Assembly: GCF_006516955.1 (NCBI RefSeq)
Contig: NZ_VHLG01000002.1
Span: 372,001-436,000 of the forward strand
DNA from: Martelella alba
GTDB taxonomy: Bacteria > Pseudomonadota > Alphaproteobacteria > Rhizobiales > Rhizobiaceae
Direction: 5' to 3'
DNA: 64,000 nt
Position 1 is the first letter of the stretch, and the number at the start of each line of letters is the position of its first letter. The notes under the pieces were generated by a model that worked only from the letters and a program-made list of their open reading frames with translations, did not search any database and was not told the DNA's origin. The position numbers and the translations under genes were made by a program. Shown here piece by piece: positions 54,026 through 62,747 of the stretch.

Positions 54026-54490
54026 TCATGGTTGAACGCCGCGCAATTGTGCACGCGGCAACCACAATTCAAGCTTCGGCGGAGCGGATCTGCTGCGCAA
54101 GCGAACCCTGGGCAGCCGGATTGGCTCTGCCTGAAGCCGGACGGACGGCCGTTCGGGACAGGGTGGCGCCGAATGCGAACGTTTTTCCATCTGCGCCCTC
54201 GGCACCAGCATCGGCCGCGCTGGAACGTCGGGTTTTCGCGCGCCCGCCTGCCACACGCCGCCAGCCGGCGGCGCTTTACCACCGCGCGGTCGGGCGGCAG
54301 GAGCATAGTCGTAATCTATCTGCGCGTAATAAGCTGAAGAGTCGTCCGGCGCCTTCAAATCTGCGGCCGTTGGCGAAAAAGCAGACGCTGATTTTGCGCC
54401 GGTGCTAGGCGGAGGCTTCGGGGCAGGTGCGGCCGGGCCGGCCAGATATCGCCAGGATGAACTGATTTCCGCGTTGAGACGATGAGACAT
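54026..54490 (-). CDS. Hypothetical Pro/Arg-rich basic protein between infB and rbfA
   Basis: About 154 residues from the ATG at 54490. The N-terminus MSHRLNAEISSSWRYLAG is followed by a Pro/Ala-rich linker and a region with SSAYYAQIDYDYAPAARP. The second half is Arg/Pro-rich and looks disordered. An overlapping frame at 54069-54254 also looks protein-like (GKTFAFGATLSRTAVRPASG), so a frameshift near 54,250 is possible. The strong leftward terminator 77 bp downstream favours a real transcript on this strand. No signal peptide, no recognised family; binding to nucleic acid would fit the composition only. Confidence 0.45.
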   Translation of the reverse strand: MSHRLNAEISSSWRYLAGPAAPAPKPPPSTGAKSASAFSPTAADLKAPDDSSAYYAQIDYDYAPAARPRGGKAPPAGGVWQAGARKPDVPARPMLVPRAQMEKRSHSAPPCPERPSVRLQAEPIRLPRVRLRSRSAPPKLELWLPRAQLRGVQP

Positions 54491-54722
54491 TTTGATATCC
54501 GCTGTTCGACAGGCAAAAAAGGAAAGCACCGGTGCCTGATTGTTCAGCCCCCCGGTTCCGGGGCCGACAGGCTGACCGCTGCTGCGAGACAGCCCGCCAC
54601 CGGACTGACCGTCTTGATCAGGCAGAAATGGCGGGCTTGGATCCGCACTGTGGCAATCGGATCTTTGAAAAAAAAATTAAATTTTCTGATAGCGCGATCC
54701 GGTAGCCGGTCGCGAAAACATG

Positions 54723-54754
54723 AAAAGGCCGATCCGCCTGCGCGGACCGGCCTT
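54723..54754 (-). terminator. Intrinsic terminator of infB
   Basis: 13-bp stem between 54725-54737 and 54742-54754 (one G-U pair in the leftward RNA), followed leftward by TTTTCATG, 25 bp after the infB stop. It ends the rimP-nusA-ylxR-infB transcript and uncouples rbfA-truB. Confidence 0.8.
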
Positions 54755-54778
54755 CCATCAACCATTACATCTGGCTGA

Positions 54779-57715
54779 TTACAGCGTGCGGGTAATGTGT
54801 TCGACGCGGAAGCACTCGATCGTGTCTCCAGCGCGGATGTCTTCGTAATTCTCGAAGGCCATGCCGCATTCCTGACCGACCGGCACTTCGCCGACTTCGT
54901 CCTTGAAGCGCTTGAGCGTCTTGAGCTTGCCCTCGTGAATAACCACGTGGTCGCGCACCAGACGGACACCGGCACCTCTTTCGACCTTGCCTTCGGTAAC
55001 ACGGCAGCCGGCGACCTTGCCGACCTTCGAAATGTTGAAGACCTCGAGGATATCCGCATTGCCGAGGAAGGTTTCGCGACGCTCCGGCGACAGGAGGCCC
55101 GACATGGCCGCTTTCACGTCATCGACCAGATCGTAGATGATGTTGTAATAGCGGATCTCGATACCAGCCTGTTCGGCCGCACGGCGCGCCTGGGCGTTGG
55201 CACGAACGTTGAAGCCGATGATCGCAGCATCCGAGGCTTCCGCAAGCGAGATATCCGATTCGGTGATACCGCCGGCCGCCGCGTGGACGATCCGGGCACG
55301 AACCTCGTCGGTACCAAGCTTGTCGAGGGCTGCCTGGATCGCTTCGACCGACCCCTGAACGTCGCCCTTGATAACGAGCGGGAATTCCTTCCGGCCCGTG
55401 TCCTGGAGCTGGCTCATCATCTGTTCGAGCGAACCGCGCGAACCCGACTGGCGGGCGGCCGCCTTGTCGCGGGCAAGCCGCTGACGGTATTCGGCGATCT
55501 CACGGGCCTTGGCTTCATTCTCAACAACCGCAAAGCGGTCACCGGCCGCCGGGGTTCCCGAAAGGCCGAGAATTTCGACAGGTGTCGACGGACCCGCATC
55601 CTTGACATGGGTGCCGCGGTCATTGACCAGTGCGCGCACGCGGCCCCACTGATCACCGGCAACGATGATCTGACCTGGCGTCAGCGTACCCTTTTGAACC
55701 AGAACCGTGGCAACGGCACCGCGACCACGGTCAAGCTCGGCTTCAATGACCACACCTTCGGCGGTCCGGTCCGGATTGGCCTTCAGGTCGAGAATTTCCG
55801 ACTGCAGCAGGATCGCTTCCAGCAGCTTGTCGAGATTCTTGCCGGTCTTGGCCGAAACCTCGACTTCCAGGGTCTCGCCGCCCATGGTTTCAACGAAAAC
55901 CTCATGCTGCAGCAGCGCGGTCCGCACCCGCTGCGGATCGGCTTCAGGCTTGTCGATCTTGTTGATCGCCACGATGATCGGAACGCCGGCCGCCTTGGCA
56001 TGGCTGATGCTTTCGATCGTCTGCGGCATCACGCTGTCATCGGCGGCAACCACCAGAATGGCGATATCTGTCGCCTGGGCACCGCGGGCACGCATCGCGG
56101 TAAAGGCGGCGTGGCCGGGCGTGTCGATGAAGGTGATCTTCTGACCATCCTGCTCAACCTGATAGGCACCGATATGCTGGGTGATGCCGCCAGCTTCTCC
56201 GGCCACCACATTGGCGTGGCGGATCGCATCCAGCAGCGAGGTCTTGCCGTGGTCGACATGGCCCATGATGGTGACGACCGGCGCACGGGAAACCATGTCC
56301 TTTTCATCATCCTCACGACCGAAGATACCCTCTTCGACATCGGATTCAGCAACACGCTTGACGGTGTGACCAAATTCGGTGGCAATCAGCTCGGCGAGAT
56401 CGGCATCGATCACATCGCCGGGCTTCATCATCTGCCCTTCCTTCATCAGGTACTTGATCACATCGACAGCCCGTTCGGACATACGCTGTGACAGTTCCTG
56501 AATGGTGATGGTTTCCGGCAGGATAACTTCACGCAGCACCTTTTCGCGCGGTTCCTGCGCCTGGGCGCGGCGGAATTTCTCCTGCCGCCGGCGCATCGCC
56601 GAAAGCGAACGTCCACGGGTCGCACCGCCATCCTCGTCGGAGGTGACAGTCGTGACCGTCAGCTTGCCACGGCGGCGTTCACCCTCGCCCTTCGGACGGG
56701 CGGCCGGCTTGGCAGCTGCATCGGGGCGCACGACCTTGCCACGAACGGCGGCCGGGCCGCGTGCGCTGCGATCGTCTTCCTCAGTTTCGCGGCGCGGCTT
56801 GCGGCCACGCGCTGCAGCATCATCGTCATCATTGGTCCGGGCGGCCGGGCGGGGGCGCTGCGCCGCGCGGGCAAGCTGCGCCTCGGCTTCAGCCGGATCG
56901 GTGACAACCTTCTCGGTGGCGCGCTGGCCATTGGCGCGCGGCGCGGGACGCGCGGCCGAACGGGCCGGCTCACCAGCAGGGCGCGCGGCCTCTGCAGCAG
57001 CGGTTTCGGCAGCAGCCTTGGCTTCTTCAGCCGCACGGCGCGCAGCTTCTGCTTCCTCGGCGGCGCGGGCGGCGTCTTCTTCAGCCTTGCGCTTGGCGTC
57101 AATTTCAGCCTGGCGGCGGGCTTCCTCGGCTTCGACGACGCGACGACGCGCTTCCTCGGCCTCGCGCGCCTGCGCTTCAATCAGCGCCCGGCGGCGGGCT
57201 TCCATCTCACCGGCAGAAAGATCATGCAAAACATTGCCGCCACGGCCGCGATTGCCATGATTGCGATCCTGACGCGAACCGTTGCCCGAACCCTGGCCAC
57301 CACGCTGGCGGTTCTGGTGATTACCCTGATTGCCGCGATCCTGACGCGGACCGCCACCCTGACGATGCTGCGGCTGCGGCGCGCGCGCTGCAGGCTGCTG
57401 CGGCTGAGGTGCCGGACGGGCAGGTGCTGCCTCGGCGCGCGCAGGTGCCGGTTCGGCAGGCTTTGCCGGTGCCGGGGCCGGTGCGGCCTGGCGCGGCGGG
57501 GCTGCGGCGGGCGCAGACTGGGGTGCTGCTACTGCTGCAGCCGGCTCATCTTCGGGTTTATGAACCCGGCGCTTGCGGGTCTCGACCACGACTGCCTTGC
57601 TGCGACCGCGGCCCATATCCTGGCGCACGGTTCCCTGGCTGACACCCGACGGCTTGAGTGTAAGAGTTTTCTTGCCCGATACGCTGAGTGTCTTGTCGTC
57701 TTTATTGTCCGTCAT
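54779..57715 (-). CDS. infB: Translation initiation factor IF-2
   Basis: 978 residues. It delivers initiator tRNA to the 30S subunit and promotes subunit joining. A long Ala/Pro/Gln/Arg-rich, partly coiled-coil N-terminal half (about 60-390) is typical of alphaproteobacteria. The G domain follows: [29 protein letters not shown] and NKIDKPEAD. Domains II to IV come next, and the C-terminal fMet-tRNA-binding module ends EHITRTL. It is the last gene of the nusA operon before the terminator at 54723. Confidence 0.97.
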   Translation of the reverse strand: MTDNKDDKTLSVSGKKTLTLKPSGVSQGTVRQDMGRGRSKAVVVETRKRRVHKPEDEPAAAVAAPQSAPAAAPPRQAAPAPAPAKPAEPAPARAEAAPARPAPQPQQPAARAPQPQHRQGGGPRQDRGNQGNHQNRQRGGQGSGNGSRQDRNHGNRGRGGNVLHDLSAGEMEARRRALIEAQAREAEEARRRVVEAEEARRQAEIDAKRKAEEDAARAAEEAEAARRAAEEAKAAAETAAAEAARPAGEPARSAARPAPRANGQRATEKVVTDPAEAEAQLARAAQRPRPAARTNDDDDAAARGRKPRRETEEDDRSARGPAAVRGKVVRPDAAAKPAARPKGEGERRRGKLTVTTVTSDEDGGATRGRSLSAMRRRQEKFRRAQAQEPREKVLREVILPETITIQELSQRMSERAVDVIKYLMKEGQMMKPGDVIDADLAELIATEFGHTVKRVAESDVEEGIFGREDDEKDMVSRAPVVTIMGHVDHGKTSLLDAIRHANVVAGEAGGITQHIGAYQVEQDGQKITFIDTPGHAAFTAMRARGAQATDIAILVVAADDSVMPQTIESISHAKAAGVPIIVAINKIDKPEADPQRVRTALLQHEVFVETMGGETLEVEVSAKTGKNLDKLLEAILLQSEILDLKANPDRTAEGVVIEAELDRGRGAVATVLVQKGTLTPGQIIVAGDQWGRVRALVNDRGTHVKDAGPSTPVEILGLSGTPAAGDRFAVVENEAKAREIAEYRQRLARDKAAARQSGSRGSLEQMMSQLQDTGRKEFPLVIKGDVQGSVEAIQAALDKLGTDEVRARIVHAAAGGITESDISLAEASDAAIIGFNVRANAQARRAAEQAGIEIRYYNIIYDLVDDVKAAMSGLLSPERRETFLGNADILEVFNISKVGKVAGCRVTEGKVERGAGVRLVRDHVVIHEGKLKTLKRFKDEVGEVPVGQECGMAFENYEDIRAGDTIECFRVEHITRTL

Positions 57716-57843
57716 ACGGTTCCCGTTCCTTGGGGCGAGAACCGGCTTTCAGGAAAAAGCGCGCATTCCCGCTATCTAAATCAAAAAGTGGCGTCCGGCC
57801 AAAATCCGTGACGTCGTCATTGTCTTGTCATCGCCGCGTTTCC

Positions 57844-58482
57844 TCAGCGCTTGGCACTAGGCCCTCCTGCCCGAAACCTTACGAGCATGTTTGCGCGCTT
57901 CACTACACCCTCACCGGCCTTCCCCGCAAGCGCTGCGGCGTGTTTAAACGCATTCTCGCCCAAAAGAGCGATCAATTCTTCTGTCCCGAAGGGACGAAAA
58001 GCCGGAATCTCGGTATCGAGCTCATTTGCGAGCATGAATGCCTTGCGTGCCTGATCGAGCTTGCGAACCCCGTCATCGGCCGCATCTTCGGCATGAAACA
58101 CCGCAATTGCCTGACCGGACCGGATCGCCAGATCGACCTTCGTTGAACCGGTGACAAACTCGCCGGCCTTGCGTGCCATGTGGATCATGCCGGCAAGCTG
58201 ACGGGCCAAAAGCCCGTCAACCATATCCGCCAATTCTGGCTCTGCCGTGACCTTCGCCTTCAACGCGCGGGCAAAAAGCTTTTTTTCAACCGCCTGTGCC
58301 ACGGCCCATCGTTCGGCCGTGACCCAGCAGCCCCGCCCCGGCAACTCCCGCTTGAGATCGGGAAACACCACGTCGCCGGGACCGGCGACGAAGCGGATCA
58401 GATCGTCCGGCGTGCCCGTCTGGCGGGTGACGATGCAGGTTCGCTCGTTCATCTCCGCCTCTTCATCGCGGGCAGACTCCAT
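57844..58482 (-). CDS. YlxR (DUF448) RNA-binding protein with L7Ae-like domain
   Basis: 212 residues. The N-terminal DUF448/YlxR domain (about 11-90) shows ERTCIVTRQTG and GRGCWVTAERWAVAQA. The second half (about 95-195) resembles the L7Ae/YlxQ ribosomal fold (GMIHMARKAGEFVTGSTKVD). Fusion of both is normal in alphaproteobacteria. It lies 5 bp after nusA and 128 bp before infB in the conserved order. YlxR is a nucleoid- or RNA-associated factor; the exact role is unsettled. A start at residue 11 (58452) is possible. Confidence 0.92.
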   Translation of the reverse strand: MESARDEEAEMNERTCIVTRQTGTPDDLIRFVAGPGDVVFPDLKRELPGRGCWVTAERWAVAQAVEKKLFARALKAKVTAEPELADMVDGLLARQLAGMIHMARKAGEFVTGSTKVDLAIRSGQAIAVFHAEDAADDGVRKLDQARKAFMLANELDTEIPAFRPFGTEELIALLGENAFKHAAALAGKAGEGVVKRANMLVRFRAGGPSAKR

Positions 58483-58487
58483 GACGC

Positions 58488-60146
58488 TCAGGCCTTTTCC
58501 TCGCCATCGGCTTCGGCGACGGCAACCACATCACCCTCTTCGCCGGTATCCTCGGCTTCGGCCTCTTCCTCAGCCTCTTCCGCCGCGCTGGCGAGGTCGG
58601 CCTCGGTGATCCAGCCAGCGGCCAGACGCGCCTGAACAACCATATTCTCTGCTTCAACCCGCGACAGGTCGAAGGAGGAGAGGATGCCCTCGAAGCGCTT
58701 GGTCTGACCGTTCTGGCGCTCACTCCAGCCAACCAGATCGTCAGCAGCGCAACCGGCGAAATCTTCAAGCGTCTTCACGCCATCCTCGCCGAGTGCCACC
58801 ATCATCGCCGAAGTGATGCCATCGATCTGACGCAGGTCATCAGAGACGCCCAGTGCGCGGCGCTTCTCATCCATCTCGGCTTCGAGGCGTTCGAGATATT
58901 CACGTGCGCGGGTCTGGATTTCCTGGGCGGTCTCCTCATCGAAGCCTTCGATCGAGGAGATCTCGTCAAGTTCGACATAGGCCACTTCGTCTATGGCCGC
59001 GAAGCCTTCCGAAGCGAGAACCTGACCGACCATCTCGTCAACATCCAGCGCTTCCATGAACAGCTGCGAGCGCTCGTTGAATTCCTTCTGGCGGCGCTCC
59101 GATTCCTCGTGCTCCGTCATGATGTCGATGTCCCAGCCGGTGAGCTGCGAGGCAAGGCGGACATTCTGACCGCGACGGCCGATCGCCAGCGACAGCTGCT
59201 CATCGGGAACAACAACCTCGATGCGCTCTGCATCCTCATCCAGCACCACCTTGGCCACTTCGGCCGGCTGCAGCGCATTGACGATGAAGGAAGCGGGGTC
59301 TTCCGACCAAGGAATGATGTCGATCTTCTCACCCTGCAATTCGCCGACAACGGCCTGAACGCGGGAGCCGCGCATACCGACGCAGGCGCCGACCGGATCG
59401 ATCGAAGCATCGTTGGAGACAACGGCGATCTTGGCGCGCGAGCCCGGATCACGGGCGACCGACTTGATCTGGATGATACCGTCATAGATTTCCGGCACTT
59501 CCATGGTGAAGAGCTTGACCATGAACTGCGGATGGGTGCGCGACAGGAAGATCTGCGGACCGCGCTGTTCGCGCCGCACGTCATAGACATAGGCACGGAT
59601 GCGATCACCATAGCGCGGGCTTTCGCGCGGGATCATCTCGTCGCGGCGGATAATGGCTTCGCCACGGCCGAGATCGACAATGACATTGCCATATTCGACG
59701 CGCTTGACCGTGCCGTTGACGATCTCGCCAATCCGGTCATGATATTCTTCATACTGACGATCGCGCTCGGCCTCGCGCACTTTCTGCACGATGACCTGCT
59801 TGGCAGACTGGGCGGCGATACGGCCGAAATCCATCGGCGGCAGCGGATCGGCAATAAAATCGCCGATCTTGGCTTCGGGATTGCGGTCCTGCGCCAGCGC
59901 CAGCGGGATCTGGAGGTTATAGTCCTCGGCATGATCGACCACTTCCAGCAGGCGCTGAAGGTGGATTTCTCCGGTTTTCGGATTGATGTCGGCGCGGATA
60001 TTGGTGTCCGTGCCATAGCGCGAGCGCGCCGCCTTCTGGATCGCATCGGCCATCGCCGCCAGAACGATCTCGCGGTCGATGGACTTTTCCCGCGCCACTG
60101 CATCGGCAATCTGCAACAGTTCAAGCCGGTTCGCACTCACTGCCAT
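58488..60146 (-). CDS. nusA: Transcription termination/antitermination factor NusA
   Basis: 552 residues. It binds RNA polymerase and nascent RNA to control pausing, termination and rRNA antitermination. The N-terminal polymerase-binding domain (1-130) includes LELLQIADAVAREKSID. S1 (about 135-200), KH1 and KH2 follow (DPVGACVGMRGSRVQAVVGE and LAIGRRGQNVRLASQL). C-terminal helix-hairpin repeats end in a very acidic tail (EEAEEEAEAEDTGEEGD). It starts 90 bp after the rimP stop, in the canonical operon. Confidence 0.97.
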   Translation of the reverse strand: MAVSANRLELLQIADAVAREKSIDREIVLAAMADAIQKAARSRYGTDTNIRADINPKTGEIHLQRLLEVVDHAEDYNLQIPLALAQDRNPEAKIGDFIADPLPPMDFGRIAAQSAKQVIVQKVREAERDRQYEEYHDRIGEIVNGTVKRVEYGNVIVDLGRGEAIIRRDEMIPRESPRYGDRIRAYVYDVRREQRGPQIFLSRTHPQFMVKLFTMEVPEIYDGIIQIKSVARDPGSRAKIAVVSNDASIDPVGACVGMRGSRVQAVVGELQGEKIDIIPWSEDPASFIVNALQPAEVAKVVLDEDAERIEVVVPDEQLSLAIGRRGQNVRLASQLTGWDIDIMTEHEESERRQKEFNERSQLFMEALDVDEMVGQVLASEGFAAIDEVAYVELDEISSIEGFDEETAQEIQTRAREYLERLEAEMDEKRRALGVSDDLRQIDGITSAMMVALGEDGVKTLEDFAGCAADDLVGWSERQNGQTKRFEGILSSFDLSRVEAENMVVQARLAAGWITEADLASAAEEAEEEAEAEDTGEEGDVVAVAEADGEEKA

Positions 60147-60235
60147 TGATCTGTCTCCGTCTTTTAAAAATGGGAACCGTCGGTTCCGATGTCATTCTTG
60201 TCAGGCCTTTGCCGCATCAAGCGCAGCAAAGGGCC

Positions 60236-60844
60236 TCAGTTGCTTTCGGCGCCTTCGCCATCGTCCGGCGCGCCATTTTCATTGGCCGCACGCGCCTTTG
60301 CCTGCTTGTCGGCCCTGAGCGCGTCGCGGATCAGTTCATCCGTCAAAATCAGCTTGGCATCGGACAGTGCGGAAAAGGGGATCGTCACCTCGGGGGCCTC
60401 GCCATAGGCGACGCCATCGCGCAGCAGCGTGAAGTCATCCGGCCCCGCTTCGATGATGCGGCCGCGAAAACGCTTTCGGCCATCGATCATGACCGAGGTC
60501 TCGCATTTCATCAGATGGCCCTTCCAGCGATAGAAATCCGTCTTGCGGACCATTGGCCGGTCGATACCGGGCGAGGAAACCTCAAGATTATAGGCGCGGT
60601 CGATCGGATCTTCGACATCGAGCACCGGCGAAACCGCCATGGAGACCTCTTCACAGTCCTCCACGGTCATCGTGCCATCATTGCGCTCGGTCATGATCTG
60701 CAGCGTCAGACCGTTCTGCCCGGAAAGGCGCACGCGCACCAGCTTGAAGCCCAGATCCTGCAGGACCGGCTCGATCAGATCGGCGACACGCTTGTCGATA
60801 CCCGTCTCGACGATCAGCCGTTCTTCCATCGAATTCACATCCAT
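60236..60844 (-). CDS. rimP: Ribosome maturation factor RimP
   Basis: 202 residues from the ATG at 60844, giving the usual [15 protein letters not shown]-type start; the open frame upstream has no family similarity. RimP assists 30S assembly. [20 protein letters not shown] and the core [19 protein letters not shown] are diagnostic. The C-terminal extension is Ala/Glu/Asp-rich. It is the first gene of the nusA-infB operon, preceded by a promoter-like element and a terminator-like hairpin in the leader. Confidence 0.95.
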   Translation of the reverse strand: MDVNSMEERLIVETGIDKRVADLIEPVLQDLGFKLVRVRLSGQNGLTLQIMTERNDGTMTVEDCEEVSMAVSPVLDVEDPIDRAYNLEVSSPGIDRPMVRKTDFYRWKGHLMKCETSVMIDGRKRFRGRIIEAGPDDFTLLRDGVAYGEAPEVTIPFSALSDAKLILTDELIRDALRADKQAKARAANENGAPDDGEGAESN

Positions 60845-60880
60845 TGTCGTTTCCGTTTCCGCCGGGAATTGCGCGCCAAA

Positions 60881-60912
60881 TAAAAAAGAGCGGGTCCGGC
60901 CGGCCCCACTCT
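60881..60912 (-). terminator. Terminator-like hairpin in the rimP leader (candidate attenuator)
   Basis: In the leftward transcript AGAGTGGGGCCGG pairs with CCGGACCCGCTCT (two imperfect positions), followed immediately by TTTTTT. It ends 37 bp before the rimP start codon and lies downstream of the candidate promoter at 60940-60968, so it would act before the first gene of the operon. Confidence 0.7.
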
Positions 60913-60939
60913 CCATCTGACGATCAAGAATTTTGCCGG

Positions 60940-60968
60940 GTGATACACCTGTTCTGCCCAAAATGCAA
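60940..60968 (-). promoter_or_regulatory. Candidate sigma-70 promoter of the rimP-nusA-infB operon
   Basis: Leftward TTGCAT, a 17-bp spacer, then TATCAC. Predicted initiation near 60,932 would place the hairpin at 60912-60887 about 20 nt into the transcript. Matches to consensus are partial. Confidence 0.4.
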
Positions 60969-61084
60969 GCATTTCCGAAAGGCCCTCTTTGGCGAAAAAC
61001 CGTCACGCCTATAGGCAGGCGCCATGGTATCGGCCTATATTGCCGCACCGCCAGCACAGTCGAATCGCTTTAGGGATCAAGCGC

Positions 61085-62713
61085 ATGCCGCAACCCCAGA
61101 CCTTCCTGTCACCCTTTTCCTACCCGACCTTCCGCAATATCTGGTCGGCGTCAATCATTTCCAATATCGGCGGCATGGTGCAGGGCGTGGGCGCTGCCTG
61201 GATGATGACCTCTCTGACCCCATCGGAAAATATGGTGGCGCTGGTCCAGACATCCAATACCCTGCCCGTCATGCTGTTTGCGCTTCTGGCCGGCGCGATT
61301 GCCGATAATTACGACCGCCGCAAGGTGATGCTGGCGGCGCAGATCTTCATGTGTGTCGTCTCCTTCATGCTCGCCTTCGTTGCCTTTTCAGGCCTGATCA
61401 CGCCGTGGCTACTGCTGGCCTTCACCTTCCTGATCGGTTGCGGCGGTTCTTTGAACAACCCTTCATGGCAGGCAGCGGTCGGCGATATGGTGCCCCGCGA
61501 GGAGGTCTCCGGCGCCGTGTCGCTCAATTCGGTCGGCTTCAACGCCACCCGCGTTGTCGGCCCGGCCATCGGCGGCGCGATCCTGACCTTCACCAGCCCG
61601 GCGATCGCCTTTTTAATCAACGCGCTGACCTATATTCCAACCGCCATGGCGCTGGCCTTCTGGAAAAAACCGGTCGAGGTTGACGAATTGCCGCGCGAGA
61701 AGATGGGCACGGCGATTCTCGCGGGCCTGCGCTATGCAGCCATGTCGCCAAACATCATCAATGTGCTCTGCCGCTCCGCCATCTTCGGCTTCGCCGCCGT
61801 CTCGCTTCTGGCGCTGCTGCCGGTTGTCGCCCGCGATGTGATTGCCGGCGGACCGCTGACCTACGGCATCATGCTTGGTGCCTTCGGCATCGGTGCCATT
61901 GGCGGCGCATTCGCCAATGCACCGGTGCGCGCCAGGCTTTCCGGCGAAGGCATCGTCCGCTACGCCTTTCTCATTCTGGCCGTTTCGGCAACCGTGGTCG
62001 GCTTTTCCACCAGTCTTGTGATCTCCTGTATTGCACTTTTCTTTGCCGGGGCCTGCTGGGTGATGGAATTTTCGCTGTTCAACACCACGATCCAGCTGTC
62101 GACGCCACGCTGGGTGGTCGGCCGGGTGCTCTCCTTCTACGCCACCGCCACCTTTGGCGGACAGGCGCTTGGTGCCTGGGTCTGGGGCATGCTGGCGGAA
62201 AATCACGGCATCGCCTTCTCGCTTGCCATCTCCGGCGCCACCATGATCATCGGTGCGGCCATGGGGCTCCTGTGGCGCATGCCAGGCTTCTCAAAGCTGG
62301 ATCTGTCGCCGCTCAACCGCTTCCGCACACCGGAACTGAAGCTCGACCTTCTGCCGCGCTCAGGCCCGATTGTAATCGAGCTGGAATTCGAGATCGCGGA
62401 CGAAAACACCATCGAATTCCTGCGGCTGATGTCGGACCGGCGACGTATCCGCATCCGCGACGGCGCCCGCCACTGGGCACTGATGCGCAACCTTGCCAAT
62501 CCGGATATCTGGACGGAAACCTATCATTCGCCGACCTGGGCGGATTATGTGCGCCATAACCAGCGACGGCTCCTGTCGGACGGCGATCATTTCGACCAGG
62601 TGCGCGCCATTACCCGCAACCAGACCGGCCCGAAAGTGCGGCGCATGATCGAGCGACAGGCGATCGCGCCCAAGGACGAAGTGTTCAACCGGACCTTCAT
62701 GGATACGCATTGA
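61085..62713 (+). CDS. MFS transporter (EntS-like MFS_3) with C-terminal soluble domain
   Basis: 542 residues. The first 410 or so form a 12-helix major-facilitator carrier with the loop ADNYDRRKVMLAAQ between helices 2 and 3, as in enterobactin-exporter-like MFS_3 proteins. The remaining 120 residues (from about PIVIELEFEIADENTIEFL) form a soluble domain resembling the antibiotic-biosynthesis-monooxygenase-like tail found in a subset of this family. The ATG at 61085 starts the usual MPQPQTFLSPF; earlier in-frame starts lack support. It is divergent from rimP. Substrate unknown, probably an export substrate. Confidence 0.85.
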   Translation: MPQPQTFLSPFSYPTFRNIWSASIISNIGGMVQGVGAAWMMTSLTPSENMVALVQTSNTLPVMLFALLAGAIADNYDRRKVMLAAQIFMCVVSFMLAFVAFSGLITPWLLLAFTFLIGCGGSLNNPSWQAAVGDMVPREEVSGAVSLNSVGFNATRVVGPAIGGAILTFTSPAIAFLINALTYIPTAMALAFWKKPVEVDELPREKMGTAILAGLRYAAMSPNIINVLCRSAIFGFAAVSLLALLPVVARDVIAGGPLTYGIMLGAFGIGAIGGAFANAPVRARLSGEGIVRYAFLILAVSATVVGFSTSLVISCIALFFAGACWVMEFSLFNTTIQLSTPRWVVGRVLSFYATATFGGQALGAWVWGMLAENHGIAFSLAISGATMIIGAAMGLLWRMPGFSKLDLSPLNRFRTPELKLDLLPRSGPIVIELEFEIADENTIEFLRLMSDRRRIRIRDGARHWALMRNLANPDIWTETYHSPTWADYVRHNQRRLLSDGDHFDQVRAITRNQTGPKVRRMIERQAIAPKDEVFNRTFMDTH

Positions 62714-62741
62714 AGCCTTAAAGGGGGAAGCCTTTAGGGCT
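62714..62741. terminator. Hairpin between convergent MFS and transglycosylase genes
   Basis: 11-bp stem AGCCTTAAAGG/CCTTTAGGGCT (one mismatch or wobble) fills the 34-bp gap between the two stop codons. No U-tract, but the position suits a shared terminator. Confidence 0.5.
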
Positions 62742-62747
62742 CCACAT

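Noticed and set aside
54797-56491. Open plus-strand frame of 564 codons opposite infB
   Set aside because: Shadow of the IF-2 G domain; no start signal and no motifs.
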